From Rubrobacter_A sp965214435 (GTDB lineage Bacteria; Actinomycetota; Rubrobacteria; Rubrobacterales; Rubrobacteraceae): 64,000 bases of DNA. Each line of letters begins with the position of its first letter. Position 1 is the first letter of the stretch. Under the pieces are notes generated by a model. The model did no database searches. It was given only the letters and a program-made list of their open reading frames with translations, and was not told where the DNA came from. The stretch is from contig OZ243960.1 of the NCBI GenBank assembly GCA_965214435.1, positions 1,364,001-1,428,000 on the forward strand. The letters run 5' to 3'. A program made the translations under genes and the position numbers. Positions 7,116-16,127 of this stretch are shown piece after piece.

Positions 7116-9236
7116 ATGCTAGATCGGAGCCCGACGGTGAACCAGGAGAAACGACGAGCAAACATAAAGCGACTCCTCTACCCGAGGCACATCGCGTTTG
7201 TCGGGGGCGGGGACATAAAAGCCCGCATCCGCAACTGCCGAAAGCTCGGCTACAAGGGAGAGATCTGGGTAGTTAACCCGAAATACGAGGAGGTGGCCGG
7301 GCAACCGTGCTACCCCTCCGTCGCCGACCTGCCGGAGCCACCGGACGCCGCTTTCGTCGGTATCCGCCGCGAGGCGGCCGTCGAGGTCGTCCGGAAACTT
7401 TCGGCCATCGGCGCAGGCGGCTGCGTCTGCCACGCCGCGGGCTTCGCCGAGCTGGGACCGAACGGCCAGGTGCTGCAAGAGGCGTTGGTAGAGGCCGCCG
7501 GGGACCTCGCGGTTGTCGGCCCCAACTGTAACGGCTTTATAAACTACCTCGACGGCGCGGCGCTCTGGCCGGACCTCCACGGCGGCGGGCCTGTCGAGGA
7601 GGGCGTCGCCGTCATAAGCCAGAGCGGCAACATAAGCCTGAACGCCACTATGACCGACCGCTCCCTGCCCGTGAGCCACACTCTAAGCATCGGCAATCAG
7701 GCCGTGCTGGGCATCGGCGACTACGTGGACGTTCTCCTGGAAGACCCGCGGGTCTCGGCCATCGGGATGTACATCGAGGGGATAGAGGACGTGGAGGGCT
7801 TTAGCCGCGCTGCGGTCCGGGCGCTCGAAAAGGGTGTGCCGCTCGTCGCGCTGAAGTCTGGCTCCTCCGAGACCGGCAGCCGGCTCACCCTGAGCCACAC
7901 CAGCTCGCTCTCGGTGCCCGACGACCTCTACGACGCCCTCTTCGACCGGCTCGGTATCGTCCGCGCTCCCTCGCTGACCGCTTTCTTTGAGACGCTAAAG
8001 CTCCTATCGACCTCCGGGCCTCTGGACGGGAAAGAGCTCGGGGTGGTTGCCGCTTCCGGCGGCGACTCTGCCCTGTTCGCCGACCTCGCCACCCCGCTCG
8101 GGATCACGTTCCCGGAGTTCGGTAAAGACCGGAGCGAGGGCTTGCAGGAGCAACTCGGCGACTTCGTGAGCGTCTCGAACCCGCTCGACTACAACACCGC
8201 CGTGTGGGGCGACTTCGAGAAGCTCGACCGCTGCTTCACCACCGTGATGGAGGGCGGCTTTGACGCTGTGGTGCTTATACTCGACTACCCGCGGCCGGGC
8301 TGCGGAGACCCCGAAGCCTGGGACACCGCTGCCGACGCCCTGGTAGTCGTCGGCAAGTGCATCGGGGTACCGGCGGCCGTAGCCTCTACGATGCCCGAGT
8401 TGCTGCCGTCGGAGGCCCGGGAGAAGCTGCTCTCCGGCGGGGTAGTTCCGCTACAGGGGCTGCCGGAGGCCGTATCCGCCCTAAGCGCCGCCGCCTGGTA
8501 CGGCGAGCGGCGGCGGGAGCTTGCCGAAGAAGGCGCTGCGCGTATTCTCCTGCCCTCGCTTCCCGGTAGCGCGCCGGAGACGCCGCAACTCCTCGACGAG
8601 TGGGACAGCAAGCGGCAGCTAGCCGCTTTCGGCGTCCGGGTCCCGGAGGCCCGGTTGACTTCCGCTACCGCGGCCCCGGAGGCCGCCGCAGAGGTCGGCT
8701 TTCCGGTCGCGGTCAAGGCCGTAGAGCCGGGGCTGGCGCATAAGAGCGAGGTAGGAGGCGTGGCCCTGAGCCTCGTTGACGCCCGGGCTGTAGAAGAGGC
8801 AACGGAGAGCATCAGTGCGGCTACGCTCGCGAACGGCAGCGGGCGTTTCCTCGTCGAGCGCATGGTCGGCGACGCCGTGGCGGAGTTGATCGTGGGCCTC
8901 AAGCGCGACCCGCGTTTCGGGCTCGCCCTGGTCGTCGGGTCTGGGGGCACCCTGGTGGAACTCGTAGACGATTCCGCGACGGTGCTCCTACCGGCCCGGA
9001 GAAAAGACGTGTCGCGAGCGCTAGACTCCCTTAAAGTAGCCAGGCTTATAGAGGGCTACCGCGGAAAGCCACCGGGGGACCGGGAGGCTGCTATAGAAAC
9101 CATACTGTCCGTCGCGGCGTTCGCCGAAAAGCACCGCGACCGCCTCCAGGAACTGGACGTCAACCCACTGCTCGTACTCCGGCGCGGCGAGGGCGCGGTG
9201 GCCGCCGACGCCCTCATCCGGATGCAGCCCGAATGA
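7116..9236 (+). CDS. ADP-forming acyl-CoA synthetase (NDP-forming acetate-CoA ligase type, fused subunits)
   Basis: The protein of about 706 residues joins the usual alpha and beta halves of NDP-forming acyl-CoA synthetases. It has an N-terminal CoA-binding Rossmann domain (RHIAFVGGGDIKARIRN), a succinyl-CoA-ligase-like middle (VISQSGNISLNA, SIGNQAVLGIGDYVD) and a C-terminal ATP-grasp_5 domain (FPVAVKAVEPGLAHKSEVGG, ELDVNPLLVL). The ATG at 7116 is 2 nt after the dehydrogenase stop; a GTG at 7137 is a possible alternative. The stop overlaps the next start by 4 nt. In context it would activate a betaine acid (gamma-butyrobetaine, crotonobetaine or carnitine) to its CoA ester, replacing the AMP-forming CaiC type. 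Substrate is inferred. Confidence 0.85.
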   Translation: MLDRSPTVNQEKRRANIKRLLYPRHIAFVGGGDIKARIRNCRKLGYKGEIWVVNPKYEEVAGQPCYPSVADLPEPPDAAFVGIRREAAVEVVRKLSAIGAGGCVCHAAGFAELGPNGQVLQEALVEAAGDLAVVGPNCNGFINYLDGAALWPDLHGGGPVEEGVAVISQSGNISLNATMTDRSLPVSHTLSIGNQAVLGIGDYVDVLLEDPRVSAIGMYIEGIEDVEGFSRAAVRALEKGVPLVALKSGSSETGSRLTLSHTSSLSVPDDLYDALFDRLGIVRAPSLTAFFETLKLLSTSGPLDGKELGVVAASGGDSALFADLATPLGITFPEFGKDRSEGLQEQLGDFVSVSNPLDYNTAVWGDFEKLDRCFTTVMEGGFDAVVLILDYPRPGCGDPEAWDTAADALVVVGKCIGVPAAVASTMPELLPSEAREKLLSGGVVPLQGLPEAVSALSAAAWYGERRRELAEEGAARILLPSLPGSAPETPQLLDEWDSKRQLAAFGVRVPEARLTSATAAPEAAAEVGFPVAVKAVEPGLAHKSEVGGVALSLVDARAVEEATESISAATLANGSGRFLVERMVGDAVAELIVGLKRDPRFGLALVVGSGGTLVELVDDSATVLLPARRKDVSRALDSLKVARLIEGYRGKPPGDREAAIETILSVAAFAEKHRDRLQELDVNPLLVLRRGEGAVAADALIRMQPE

Positions 9237-10021
9237 GCGGGGACGCTGTCCGCACCGAACGGCGCGGCGGGGTGCTGGAAGTCACCCTGGACCGCCCCAA
9301 AGCTAACGCCATCGACGCGGCTACCAGCCGGGAGCTGGCCGACGCTTTTCTGGCGTTCGGCGACGACCCGGAGCTGCGGGTGGCCGTGTTGACCGGGGCC
9401 GGGGAGCGGTTTTTCTCCGCGGGCTGGGACTTAAAGGCGGCGGCCGGGGGCGAGGCGGCGGACGCGGACCACGGTCCGGGCGGGTTCGCCGGGTTGACCG
9501 AGATGTTCGGCCTCGACAAACCGGTCATCGCCGCCGTTAACGGGCTGGCGTTCGGCGGCGGCTTCGAGCTGGCGCTCGCCTGCGACCTTTTAGTCGCTGC
9601 GGAGCATGTAGAGTTCGCCCTGCCCGAGGTCACGCTCGGCATTATCCCGGACGCCGGCGGGGTATTCCGGTTGCCGCGGCGCATCCCCCGGACGATAGCC
9701 GCCGAGATGCTGCTCTCCGGGCGCCGGATGCCCGCCGAGGAAGCCGCCCGCTGGGGGCTCGTCAACGCGGTGGTCCCGGCGGCTGAGCTTACGGAGACCG
9801 CGCACGCCCTGGCGGCCAGGATCTCATCCGCCGCGCCACTCGCGACCTCCGCGGTAAAGGAGGTGCTGCGCCACACCGAAGACCTCTGTGTGGAGGACGC
9901 CTACGCCATCCTCCGTAGTGGCCGGATAACCGCCTACCAGAGGATGCTCTCCTCTGAAGACGCGCTCGAAGGCCCGAGGGCTTTCGCCGAACGCCGGGAG
10001 CCCGAGTGGCGGGGGAGATAG
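9233..10021 (+). CDS. caiD: Enoyl-CoA hydratase, crotonobetainyl-CoA hydratase (CaiD) like
   Basis: The 262-residue crotonase-fold protein has the oxyanion-hole region FGGGFELALACDLLVA and the run FALPEVTLGIIPDAGG. It then has LSGRRMPAEEAARWGLVN, which closely follows enterobacterial CaiD as I remember it. It would hydrate crotonobetainyl-CoA to L-carnitinyl-CoA. The ATG overlaps the preceding TGA (ATGA), which indicates translational coupling. With its neighbours it links the CoA-ester half of the pathway to the free-carnitine half. A generic enoyl-CoA hydratase is the fallback. Confidence 0.8.
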   Translation: MSGDAVRTERRGGVLEVTLDRPKANAIDAATSRELADAFLAFGDDPELRVAVLTGAGERFFSAGWDLKAAAGGEAADADHGPGGFAGLTEMFGLDKPVIAAVNGLAFGGGFELALACDLLVAAEHVEFALPEVTLGIIPDAGGVFRLPRRIPRTIAAEMLLSGRRMPAEEAARWGLVNAVVPAAELTETAHALAARISSAAPLATSAVKEVLRHTEDLCVEDAYAILRSGRITAYQRMLSSEDALEGPRAFAERREPEWRGR

Positions 10022-10055
10022 CGCATCGGATAAGCATTATTTACAAGGAGTCTAG

Positions 10056-10937
10056 ATGAACCGAGAGGTAATAATCAGTTGTGCCGTCACCGGGGCCGGA
10101 GACACCGTTGGTAAGCACCCCGGCATGCCGGTAACGCCGGAGGAGATCTCCAACGCCGCCATCGAAGCGGCAGAAGCCGGGGCCGCTATCGCGCACATCC
10201 ACGTCCGGGACCCGGAGACCGGAGCCGGGACCAACGACCCGGCGCTGTTCAGGGAGGTGGTGGAGCGCATCCGGGAGTCCGGTACCGACGTGGTCGTCAA
10301 CCTTACCGCCGGCGGCGGGGGAGACTTCTTCCCGAACGACGACGAGCCGGGTGTCGGGGGGCCGGGCACCGACGTGCAAAGCCCCGAAGAGCGTCACGCC
10401 CCCGTAGGGGAACTATTGCCCGAGATGTGCAGCCTCGACTGCGGCTCGTACAATTTTGCCGACTTTGTATATCTGAACACGGAGAACTGGGTGCGGCGGC
10501 AGGCGGCGCTTATCCAGTCCTCCGGGGTCAAGCCGGAGCTTGAGTGCTTTGACCTCGGCCACGTCTGGCTCGCCAAACAACTCATCGCGGACGGCCTGGT
10601 GGACGACCCGCCGTTTTTCCAATTGTGCCTGGGCGTGCCGTGGGCGGCGGAGGCGAACCCGGAGACGATGCTCGCGATGCGCAACATGCTCCCCGAAGGC
10701 GCCCACTGGGCGGCGTTCGGCGTCGGGCGGCACCAGATGACGATGGCGGCCCAGTCGGTCTTGCTCGGCGGCCACGTGCGGGTCGGTCTGGAGGATAACC
10801 TCTACCTCGAAAAAGGCGTCCTCGCCAGCAACGGCCAACTCGTGGAAAAGGCCGTCGGTATCGTGGAATCTCTCGGTGCGAGGGCGCTTTCCCCGTCCGA
10901 AGCCCGCGACAAGCTGGGCCTGAAGGCGTTCGTGTAA
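10056..10937 (+). CDS. Beta-keto acid cleavage enzyme (BKACE/DUF849), probable 3-dehydrocarnitine cleavage enzyme
   Basis: The 293-residue protein is a BKACE (DUF849) TIM-barrel enzyme. Zn-binding HIHVR follows the EAAEAGAAIAH helix, and VVNLTAGGGG, LECFDLGH and VRVGLEDNLYL are conserved family segments. BKACEs condense a beta-keto acid with acetyl-CoA to give acetoacetate and a new acyl-CoA. Placed beside carnitine dehydrogenase, it should cleave 3-dehydrocarnitine to betainyl-CoA and acetoacetate. AAGGAG lies about 5 nt before the ATG. Other BKACE substrates (for example 3-keto-5-aminohexanoate) are less likely in this context. Confidence 0.88.
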   Translation: MNREVIISCAVTGAGDTVGKHPGMPVTPEEISNAAIEAAEAGAAIAHIHVRDPETGAGTNDPALFREVVERIRESGTDVVVNLTAGGGGDFFPNDDEPGVGGPGTDVQSPEERHAPVGELLPEMCSLDCGSYNFADFVYLNTENWVRRQAALIQSSGVKPELECFDLGHVWLAKQLIADGLVDDPPFFQLCLGVPWAAEANPETMLAMRNMLPEGAHWAAFGVGRHQMTMAAQSVLLGGHVRVGLEDNLYLEKGVLASNGQLVEKAVGIVESLGARALSPSEARDKLGLKAFV

Positions 10938-10969
10938 ACCGGCTCTACCAGACGGAAGGATGGAATAAC

Positions 10970-11959
10970 TTGACGGACAGCCAGAGTAACGGCGTGCGCC
11001 GGGTGTGCGTGGTGGGAACGGGGGTGATCGGGGCCGGCTGGGCGGCCCGGTGCCTGGCGGCCGGCCTGGAAGTAACTGCGACCGATCCCGCGGAAGGTGC
11101 TGAGAACACCTTGAGATCCAGCATCGAGAACGCCTGGCCGGCCCTGGAACGCGTCGGCCTCTCCCCCGGCGCGGGCCTGGAGAACCTCAGCTTTACCCCG
11201 GACCTCGAAGAAGCGGTCGCGGAGGCGGACTTCGTGCAGGAGAGCGCCCCCGAGCGAGAGGAGCTTAAACAAAAGCTCCTGGCGCAAGTAGACGGCGCGA
11301 CCCGCCCGGAAACCATCATCGCCTCCAGCACCTCCGGGTTTATGCCCTCGACCCTGCAGTCGGAGTGCCAGCGTCCGGAGCGCGTGGTGGTGGGGCATCC
11401 CTTTAACCCGGTGTACCTCTTGCCACTGGTCGAGGTCGTCGGCGGGGAGCGGACTTCGTCGGAGAATATCGAGCGGGCGATCCGGTTCTACGAGGCCATC
11501 GGCATGAAGCCTCTGCACGTGAGAAAGGAGATCGAGGGCCACGTCTCGGACCGGCTGCAGGAGGCGCTCTGGCGCGAGAACCTGCACCTGGTCGCGGACG
11601 GCATCGCCACGACCGGCGAGCTAGACGACGCCATTGTCTACGGTCCCGGCCTGCGGTGGGCGCTCATGGGGGTCAACCTGACCTTTCACCTGGCAGGTGG
11701 TAAAGAAGGCATGACACACATGCTGGAGCAGTTCGGGCCCGCCCTGAAAGCGCCCTGGACGAAATTAGAAGCTCCGGAGCTGACCGACGAGCTTTCAGAG
11801 AGGATGGTCGCGGGCACAAAAGAGCAGGCCGCCGGGCGCTCGACCGCCGAGCTGGAGCGCCGCCGCGACGAATTCCTGGTACGGCTTCTGGAACTGGTAA
11901 GGGAGTACTGGCCTGGGAACGAGACCACTACTAGCGCGGGTAAAAATGGCGCTGGCTGA
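10970..11959 (+). CDS. L-carnitine dehydrogenase (3-hydroxyacyl-CoA dehydrogenase fold)
   Basis: The 329-residue protein starts at a TTG with GGAAGGATGG upstream. It has the NAD Rossmann motif VVGTGVIGAGWAAR near its N-terminus, then ESAPEREELKQKL, SSTSGFMP, GHPFNPVYLLPLVEVVGG and GPGLRWALMGVNLTFHLAGG. These are typical of L-carnitine 3-dehydrogenase (EC 1.1.1.108) and related HAD-like dehydrogenases. It would oxidise L-carnitine to 3-dehydrocarnitine with NAD+, feeding the BKACE encoded just upstream. Its 3' end overlaps the thioesterase gene by 14 nt; in some bacteria these two activities are fused, which supports the assignment. Confidence 0.88.
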   Translation: MTDSQSNGVRRVCVVGTGVIGAGWAARCLAAGLEVTATDPAEGAENTLRSSIENAWPALERVGLSPGAGLENLSFTPDLEEAVAEADFVQESAPEREELKQKLLAQVDGATRPETIIASSTSGFMPSTLQSECQRPERVVVGHPFNPVYLLPLVEVVGGERTSSENIERAIRFYEAIGMKPLHVRKEIEGHVSDRLQEALWRENLHLVADGIATTGELDDAIVYGPGLRWALMGVNLTFHLAGGKEGMTHMLEQFGPALKAPWTKLEAPELTDELSERMVAGTKEQAAGRSTAELERRRDEFLVRLLELVREYWPGNETTTSAGKNGAG

Positions 11960-12440
11960 GACATCTTTTGAGGCGCCGCTGCGCCTGTACGAAACGGAGG
12001 TCCGGCCGGAGTGGGTGGACTACAACGGGCACATGAGCGAGGCTTTCTACGTGCTGGTCTTCGGCTATACCACTGACGCCCTGCTGGACTTTATCGGGAT
12101 GGACGCCGGATACCGCGAGCGTCGTGGGCAGTCGCTCTACACGCTGGAAGCCCACATAAGCTATCTGCGGGAAGCTCGGGAGTCGGAGCCGCTACTTGTA
12201 ACAACCCAGCTACTGGACGTGGACCACCAACGCGTGCACGTTTTCCATGCGATGTATCACGCGAAAGAGGGAGGGCTGCTCGCAACCGGGGAGTTTATGC
12301 TGCTCAACGTGGACTCGACCGAGTCGCGCTCGGTGCCGTTCCCGGAGGAAGTGGCGACGTATTTGCAGAGGATTCAGGAGTCCCACTATAGCCTGTCCCG
12401 TCCGGAGCAGGCGGGGCGCTCTATCGCTATCAGGCGCTAG
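11946..12440 (+). CDS. Hotdog-fold thioesterase, probable betainyl-CoA thioesterase
   Basis: The 164-residue protein belongs to the 4-hydroxybenzoyl-CoA thioesterase-like hotdog family. It has the VRPEWVDYNGHMSEAFY strand-helix with the Asp-Tyr-Asn-Gly-His core, TLEAHISYLREA, and a C-terminal strand region around HVFHAMYH. In carnitine catabolism this family hydrolyses betainyl-CoA to glycine betaine and CoA. It overlaps the dehydrogenase gene by 14 nt, so translation is probably coupled. It is the last enzyme of the operon and gives the end product, an osmoprotectant that can also be demethylated. Confidence 0.82.
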   Translation: MALAETSFEAPLRLYETEVRPEWVDYNGHMSEAFYVLVFGYTTDALLDFIGMDAGYRERRGQSLYTLEAHISYLREARESEPLLVTTQLLDVDHQRVHVFHAMYHAKEGGLLATGEFMLLNVDSTESRSVPFPEEVATYLQRIQESHYSLSRPEQAGRSIAIRR

Positions 12441-12497
12441 TGGCGGCGCGGTACAATACCGGTCACGGAAGACCCGTGAGCGGAGATCGGACGTTAC

Positions 12498-13409
12498 GTG
12501 GAGCTTAGACGGCTCAGGTACTTTGTCGCGGTGGCGGAAGAGCTGTCGTTTAGTCGGGCGGCCAGCAAATTATATCTGTCTCAGCCAGCTTTGAGCCAGC
12601 AGATCCGCAAGCTCGAAGTGGAACTCGGTCTTACCCTTTTGCGGCGCGACAAACGCAGTGTCGAGTTGACTCGGGTTGGTGAGACACTGCTTCCGGGTAT
12701 CCGGAGTGCCCTGGTGCAGGTAGAGCAGAGCGTCCGGGCCGCCCGCGAGGTGGGTGGCCTTGAACCCAACCAACTGAAAGTCAGCTTCCCGGAGTACGTA
12801 AACCACATCCCCGCCGCGAGTATCCTGCAAGGCTTTAAAGAGCGGGCGCCGGGCGTAAACCTGGTAGAGCACGAGGTGCCCACGTTGCAGCACACCCGAC
12901 AGCAGGTAGCCGGGATCGTGGGAGGGTCCCTTGATGCGGGTTTTGTTCTGACCCCGGTAGGCGAGGCGGCGCTTGAGAAAGAGCACGTCATGACCGTTGG
13001 ACTTGTCGCTGCGTTGCCTGCAAATCATCCTCTGGCGGCCCGGCGGCAGGTGCCGATGCGGGAGTTACGGGACCAGACCTTGATCCTGTTTTCCAGCCGC
13101 CTCGACCCCGACAGCTACGACTACGTGATGTCGTGCTGCAACGAAGCCGGCTTTAATCCACGGGTAATCCAGAGGACAGACACCCAGATCTACTCCAGGG
13201 CGACCACGTATCGGCAGGTGGCCGCCGGTACGGGTATAGCCATAGTAGCCGCGCCCCCGGACCCGCCGCCGGAGAATAGCGGCGTGGTATTCAGACCCCT
13301 CGTAGATCCGGAGCCGGAACTGGAGCTGGTCGTAGCCTGGAGACGCGATAACCCTTCTCCAAACCTGACGGCGTTCCTGAACTCGGTCTACGACTTTATA
13401 GACCGGTAG
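12498..13409 (+). CDS. LysR-family transcriptional regulator
   Basis: The 303-residue protein starts at GTG 12498 with GGAG about 14 nt upstream. Residues 1-60 form the LysR winged helix-turn-helix (LRRLRYFVAVAEELSFSRAA, LSQPALSQQIRKLE). The rest is a periplasmic-binding-protein-like effector domain. It lies 57 nt after the thioesterase on the same strand, so it may be the last gene of the carnitine operon and its regulator. The co-inducer is probably carnitine or dehydrocarnitine, but this is inferred from position. Pseudomonas uses an AraC-type regulator (CdhR) for carnitine, so a LysR type would be a different solution. Confidence 0.88.
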   Translation: MELRRLRYFVAVAEELSFSRAASKLYLSQPALSQQIRKLEVELGLTLLRRDKRSVELTRVGETLLPGIRSALVQVEQSVRAAREVGGLEPNQLKVSFPEYVNHIPAASILQGFKERAPGVNLVEHEVPTLQHTRQQVAGIVGGSLDAGFVLTPVGEAALEKEHVMTVGLVAALPANHPLAARRQVPMRELRDQTLILFSSRLDPDSYDYVMSCCNEAGFNPRVIQRTDTQIYSRATTYRQVAAGTGIAIVAAPPDPPPENSGVVFRPLVDPEPELELVVAWRRDNPSPNLTAFLNSVYDFIDR

Positions 13410-13439
13410 GACAAAGCTGGGAACTCTCCGCGTGTGGTT

Positions 13440-13930
13440 GTATATGAGGAAGGTGTGCCCGAGTGTGTGGCCCGGAGTCGAGAACACCTGAAAGCCGGCC
13501 ACGGCATCGCCCTCGTGGACCACGCGACCTACCGGTACGCCCGGCGGCTTTGCGTTGCGGGAGGGGCAGCGGAGGACCGGGCTGCTCGACGGGTCAAACC
13601 CTCGACTGACGGAGATGACCTCCGCCTCGTGCTCGGGGGCGATGACCTTGGCCTCCGGTGCCCACTCCAGTACACCTGGCAGGCCGCCGATGTGGTCGTC
13701 GTGCCGGTGGGTCGGGTAAATTTGTTAAGGTCTTCCGGTCCCCGGCTAGGTGCGGCGAGAGCGTCTCTAATGCGGGCGGCGCTGCCGCTGACGCCGGTAT
13801 CCACCAGTGTAAAGCCTATCCTCTTACTACCAGGAGTAATGAGATCTCGTTTTGTAAGCAAGTCACAGCTACCCGGTACACTCCCGGCGCTACCCGCTCC
13901 GGTATGTCCGTCGTCTACCTCCTATCGAGA
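13440..13930 (-). pseudogene. Metallo-beta-lactamase-fold hydrolase, frameshifted and truncated
   Basis: On the minus strand, pieces of an MBL-fold hydrolase can be read in successive frames: a VYRVAVTC start region, then RIGFTLVDTGVSGSAARIRDAL, then the metal-binding THRHDDHIGGLPGVLEW (about 13665-13712), then VVHEGDAVAGFQVFSTPGHTLGHTF (about 13455-13525). At least two frame changes and one in-frame TAA interrupt it, and the C-terminal third is missing where the convergent LysR gene ends. No intact frame covers the active site. This is a decayed gene, not an expressed small protein. Confidence 0.75.
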
Positions 13931-13959
13931 TAAATTCACCAGACTAGCGATACTACTCT

Positions 13960-15837
13960 CTACTCCCGGGGCCGACTCGGATGCGCAAATGTTTCCTCGA
14001 AGAAGTCCGCCAAACGCGGGTACAGGGTTTTCAGATTCTCCGGCCTGGATATACCGTGACCCTCGTCCTCGAACGTCAATAATTCATAGGGTATGTAATA
14101 TTGTTCTAAAACTTTGGTTACCGCGGCGACGTTCTCGGGGGTCACGTTCGGATCTTTTTGGCCCTGGACTATGAGGAGCCGGCCCCGGATGTTTTGCAGG
14201 TGGTTTGTCGGGGAGCGTTCGCGGTAGCGGTCGGGGACTTCTTCGGGGGAGCCGCCCATCATCTCTTCGCTGTAGGGCCGGAGGTCGGGGCGGGTAGTCT
14301 CGTAGTCGACTACGAGGTCGGTCATGCCGCAGACGGGGGCTGCGGCGGCGACGAGGTGCGGGGAGGAGTGCGTGATCTGCCACCACGCCGAGTAGCCGCC
14401 GTAGGAGGTCCCGGTAACGCCGACCCGTCCCGGCGCGGCGATGCCGTCGCGGATGAGGGCTTCTATGCCGCTCTTTATATCTTCCTGCTCCCTGCCGCCC
14501 CAGCCGTCCTCTTTTATTTTCTCCTGGAAATCTAGCCCAAAGCCGGTCGAGCCCCGGTAGTTCGGGACTAGTACGTTAAAGCCCCGAGAGACGAAATACT
14601 GCACCTGGGCGTTAAAGCGGTCTTCGGCGTGGCTCGTCGGCCCGCCGTGGATCAGGACGATAGTACCCTCGGCGGACGCTGACTCCGGCGTCCGGTACAG
14701 CCAGCCCTGCACTTCTAAGCCGTCTCCCGAGTTCCAGCGGTAGTCTTCGGCGGCGGCGAGACGTCCAAGGTCCAGTGGGGTGCGCTCCTGTAGCCGGGTG
14801 ACGCTGGCGGGGGAGCCGTCCGCGGTAAAGCGGAGAAGGTCCGGCGGCTGGCGGGCACCATAGCTCATCCCGACCCAGGCTCCATCGCTCGTGGGGGAGA
14901 GCGGTATCAGATTGCCCGACTCAGGCGACCATTGCGGGCGCTCCTCTCTGCCGGTGTCGGGGTCGATAAGCGCAGCTTTTACCCGCGCTTCTTCGACCTC
15001 GACCGCGACGACCGGACCGCCGGTCGCCGCTGGCGGCGCAAAGGTGTACTCCAGATTGCGTTGCGGGTCATCCAAAATCCACCGGACGCTCCCATCTCCC
15101 GGGTCGTAGATTCCGAGCCTGCGGTGGGTGCCGGACTCCACGGTAAAGAGTACCCGCTCGTTCGCGGTCTCCGGCAGCCAGGAGGCTGAGACCTTGGTGC
15201 GGGGACCGAAGTTCAGGATCTCCCGGTCCCCGGTGCCCCCGATGCCTACGAGCCAGACCTGCCGGCCGGCCGGGTGGCGGTCGCTCCGGTGGTAGAGGAC
15301 ATGCTCGCCACTCGGGCTTAAACGCGGGTCCGGGAAACAAGGTCTGGAAGGACGGGCTAGAACCTGGTACTCGTCCGAGCGGTCACTAGAAACGTCCTGA
15401 CGGTATACCAGGGGCTGTTCTATCTCCTCTCCCGACGCGTCGTCTATATTCGCTGCGTACACCAGCCAGCGGCCGTTCGGGTGTAGCTGGCCGCCCCGGA
15501 TATAGTAGTTCGGGTTCGGTCCGGTCAGTGGTTGCAAGACACCCGGCCGGTCGAGGTCTACCCTGTAGAGCCGGTCACGCTCGTCGCCGTCGTGGTCCTG
15601 GGAGACGATGAGTGACGCCCCGTCCGGGGTCCACGACACCACGAGCGTATCGTCTTCCGTGGAGGTCAGGCGGACCGGCGGGGAGGAGGCGTCCGTGGGA
15701 GCCGCAAAGACGTCGGCCGCGGAGCTACCCGCGAGCCGGAACCAGCTCCACGCTACCCACCGGCCATCCGGGGAGACCTTCGGGGCTGTCAGGACCGGCA
15801 TGGAGAGCAGGGCGTCTAGAAAGCCGCCGTCCGTCAT
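13960..15837 (-). CDS. S9 family peptidase (prolyl oligopeptidase / acylaminoacyl-peptidase type)
   Basis: The 625-residue protein has an N-terminal beta-propeller region with repeated WS/SPDGRWVAW-like blades and a C-terminal alpha/beta-hydrolase domain. The catalytic triad can be placed at Ser478 (GTSYGGYSAW), Asp562 (GQKDPNV) and His594 (EDEGHGI). The oxyanion segment VLIHGGPTSHAEDRF is also present. Enzymes of this family cleave short peptides, often in the cytoplasm; no signal peptide is visible. The start is the ATG at 15837. It is divergent from alanine dehydrogenase and monocistronic. Confidence 0.9.
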   Translation of the reverse strand: MTDGGFLDALLSMPVLTAPKVSPDGRWVAWSWFRLAGSSAADVFAAPTDASSPPVRLTSTEDDTLVVSWTPDGASLIVSQDHDGDERDRLYRVDLDRPGVLQPLTGPNPNYYIRGGQLHPNGRWLVYAANIDDASGEEIEQPLVYRQDVSSDRSDEYQVLARPSRPCFPDPRLSPSGEHVLYHRSDRHPAGRQVWLVGIGGTGDREILNFGPRTKVSASWLPETANERVLFTVESGTHRRLGIYDPGDGSVRWILDDPQRNLEYTFAPPAATGGPVVAVEVEEARVKAALIDPDTGREERPQWSPESGNLIPLSPTSDGAWVGMSYGARQPPDLLRFTADGSPASVTRLQERTPLDLGRLAAAEDYRWNSGDGLEVQGWLYRTPESASAEGTIVLIHGGPTSHAEDRFNAQVQYFVSRGFNVLVPNYRGSTGFGLDFQEKIKEDGWGGREQEDIKSGIEALIRDGIAAPGRVGVTGTSYGGYSAWWQITHSSPHLVAAAAPVCGMTDLVVDYETTRPDLRPYSEEMMGGSPEEVPDRYRERSPTNHLQNIRGRLLIVQGQKDPNVTPENVAAVTKVLEQYYIPYELLTFEDEGHGISRPENLKTLYPRLADFFEETFAHPSRPRE

Positions 15838-15972
15838 GGGCTACTAGAAGACCGGCGGTACGTTTGCCCGAACGTTTCGGGCGGGCTCGTGCGTGGGGCA
15901 CGTCCTGCCGGCCGAGAGAATTTTCTTGTAGAGAACTCTTTTTTCGGCACCGTATCGACCACCGGCTTCTCG

Positions 15973-16002
15973 TTGGAGCTTTGCCCGGCCTCTAAGTATA
16001 CG
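15973..16002 (+). promoter_or_regulatory. Candidate promoter for alanine dehydrogenase
   Basis: TTGGAG (15973-15978) and TATACG (15997-16002) are 18 nt apart in the 290-nt divergent gap between the S9 peptidase and ald. They precede the ald ATG by about 125 nt. This is the best sigma-A-like pair I see here. The rest of the gap shows no gene. Confidence 0.3.
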
Positions 16003-16127
16003 GGTATTAGCGACCGTCCAGAACCGTGCTCCGGGGCTCCTGGAATCGAGGAATTGCGCGTTTGCTGCGGTCCTGCTATAAGGTAGCCCTGATAAGCAGC
16101 CTGCAGCACAAGCGGGAGGAGCAGGAC

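Noticed and set aside
13434..14174. 246-codon plus-strand frame after the LysR gene
   Set aside because: It runs opposite the MBL pseudogene and the end of the S9 peptidase; the minus strand carries the recognisable protein.
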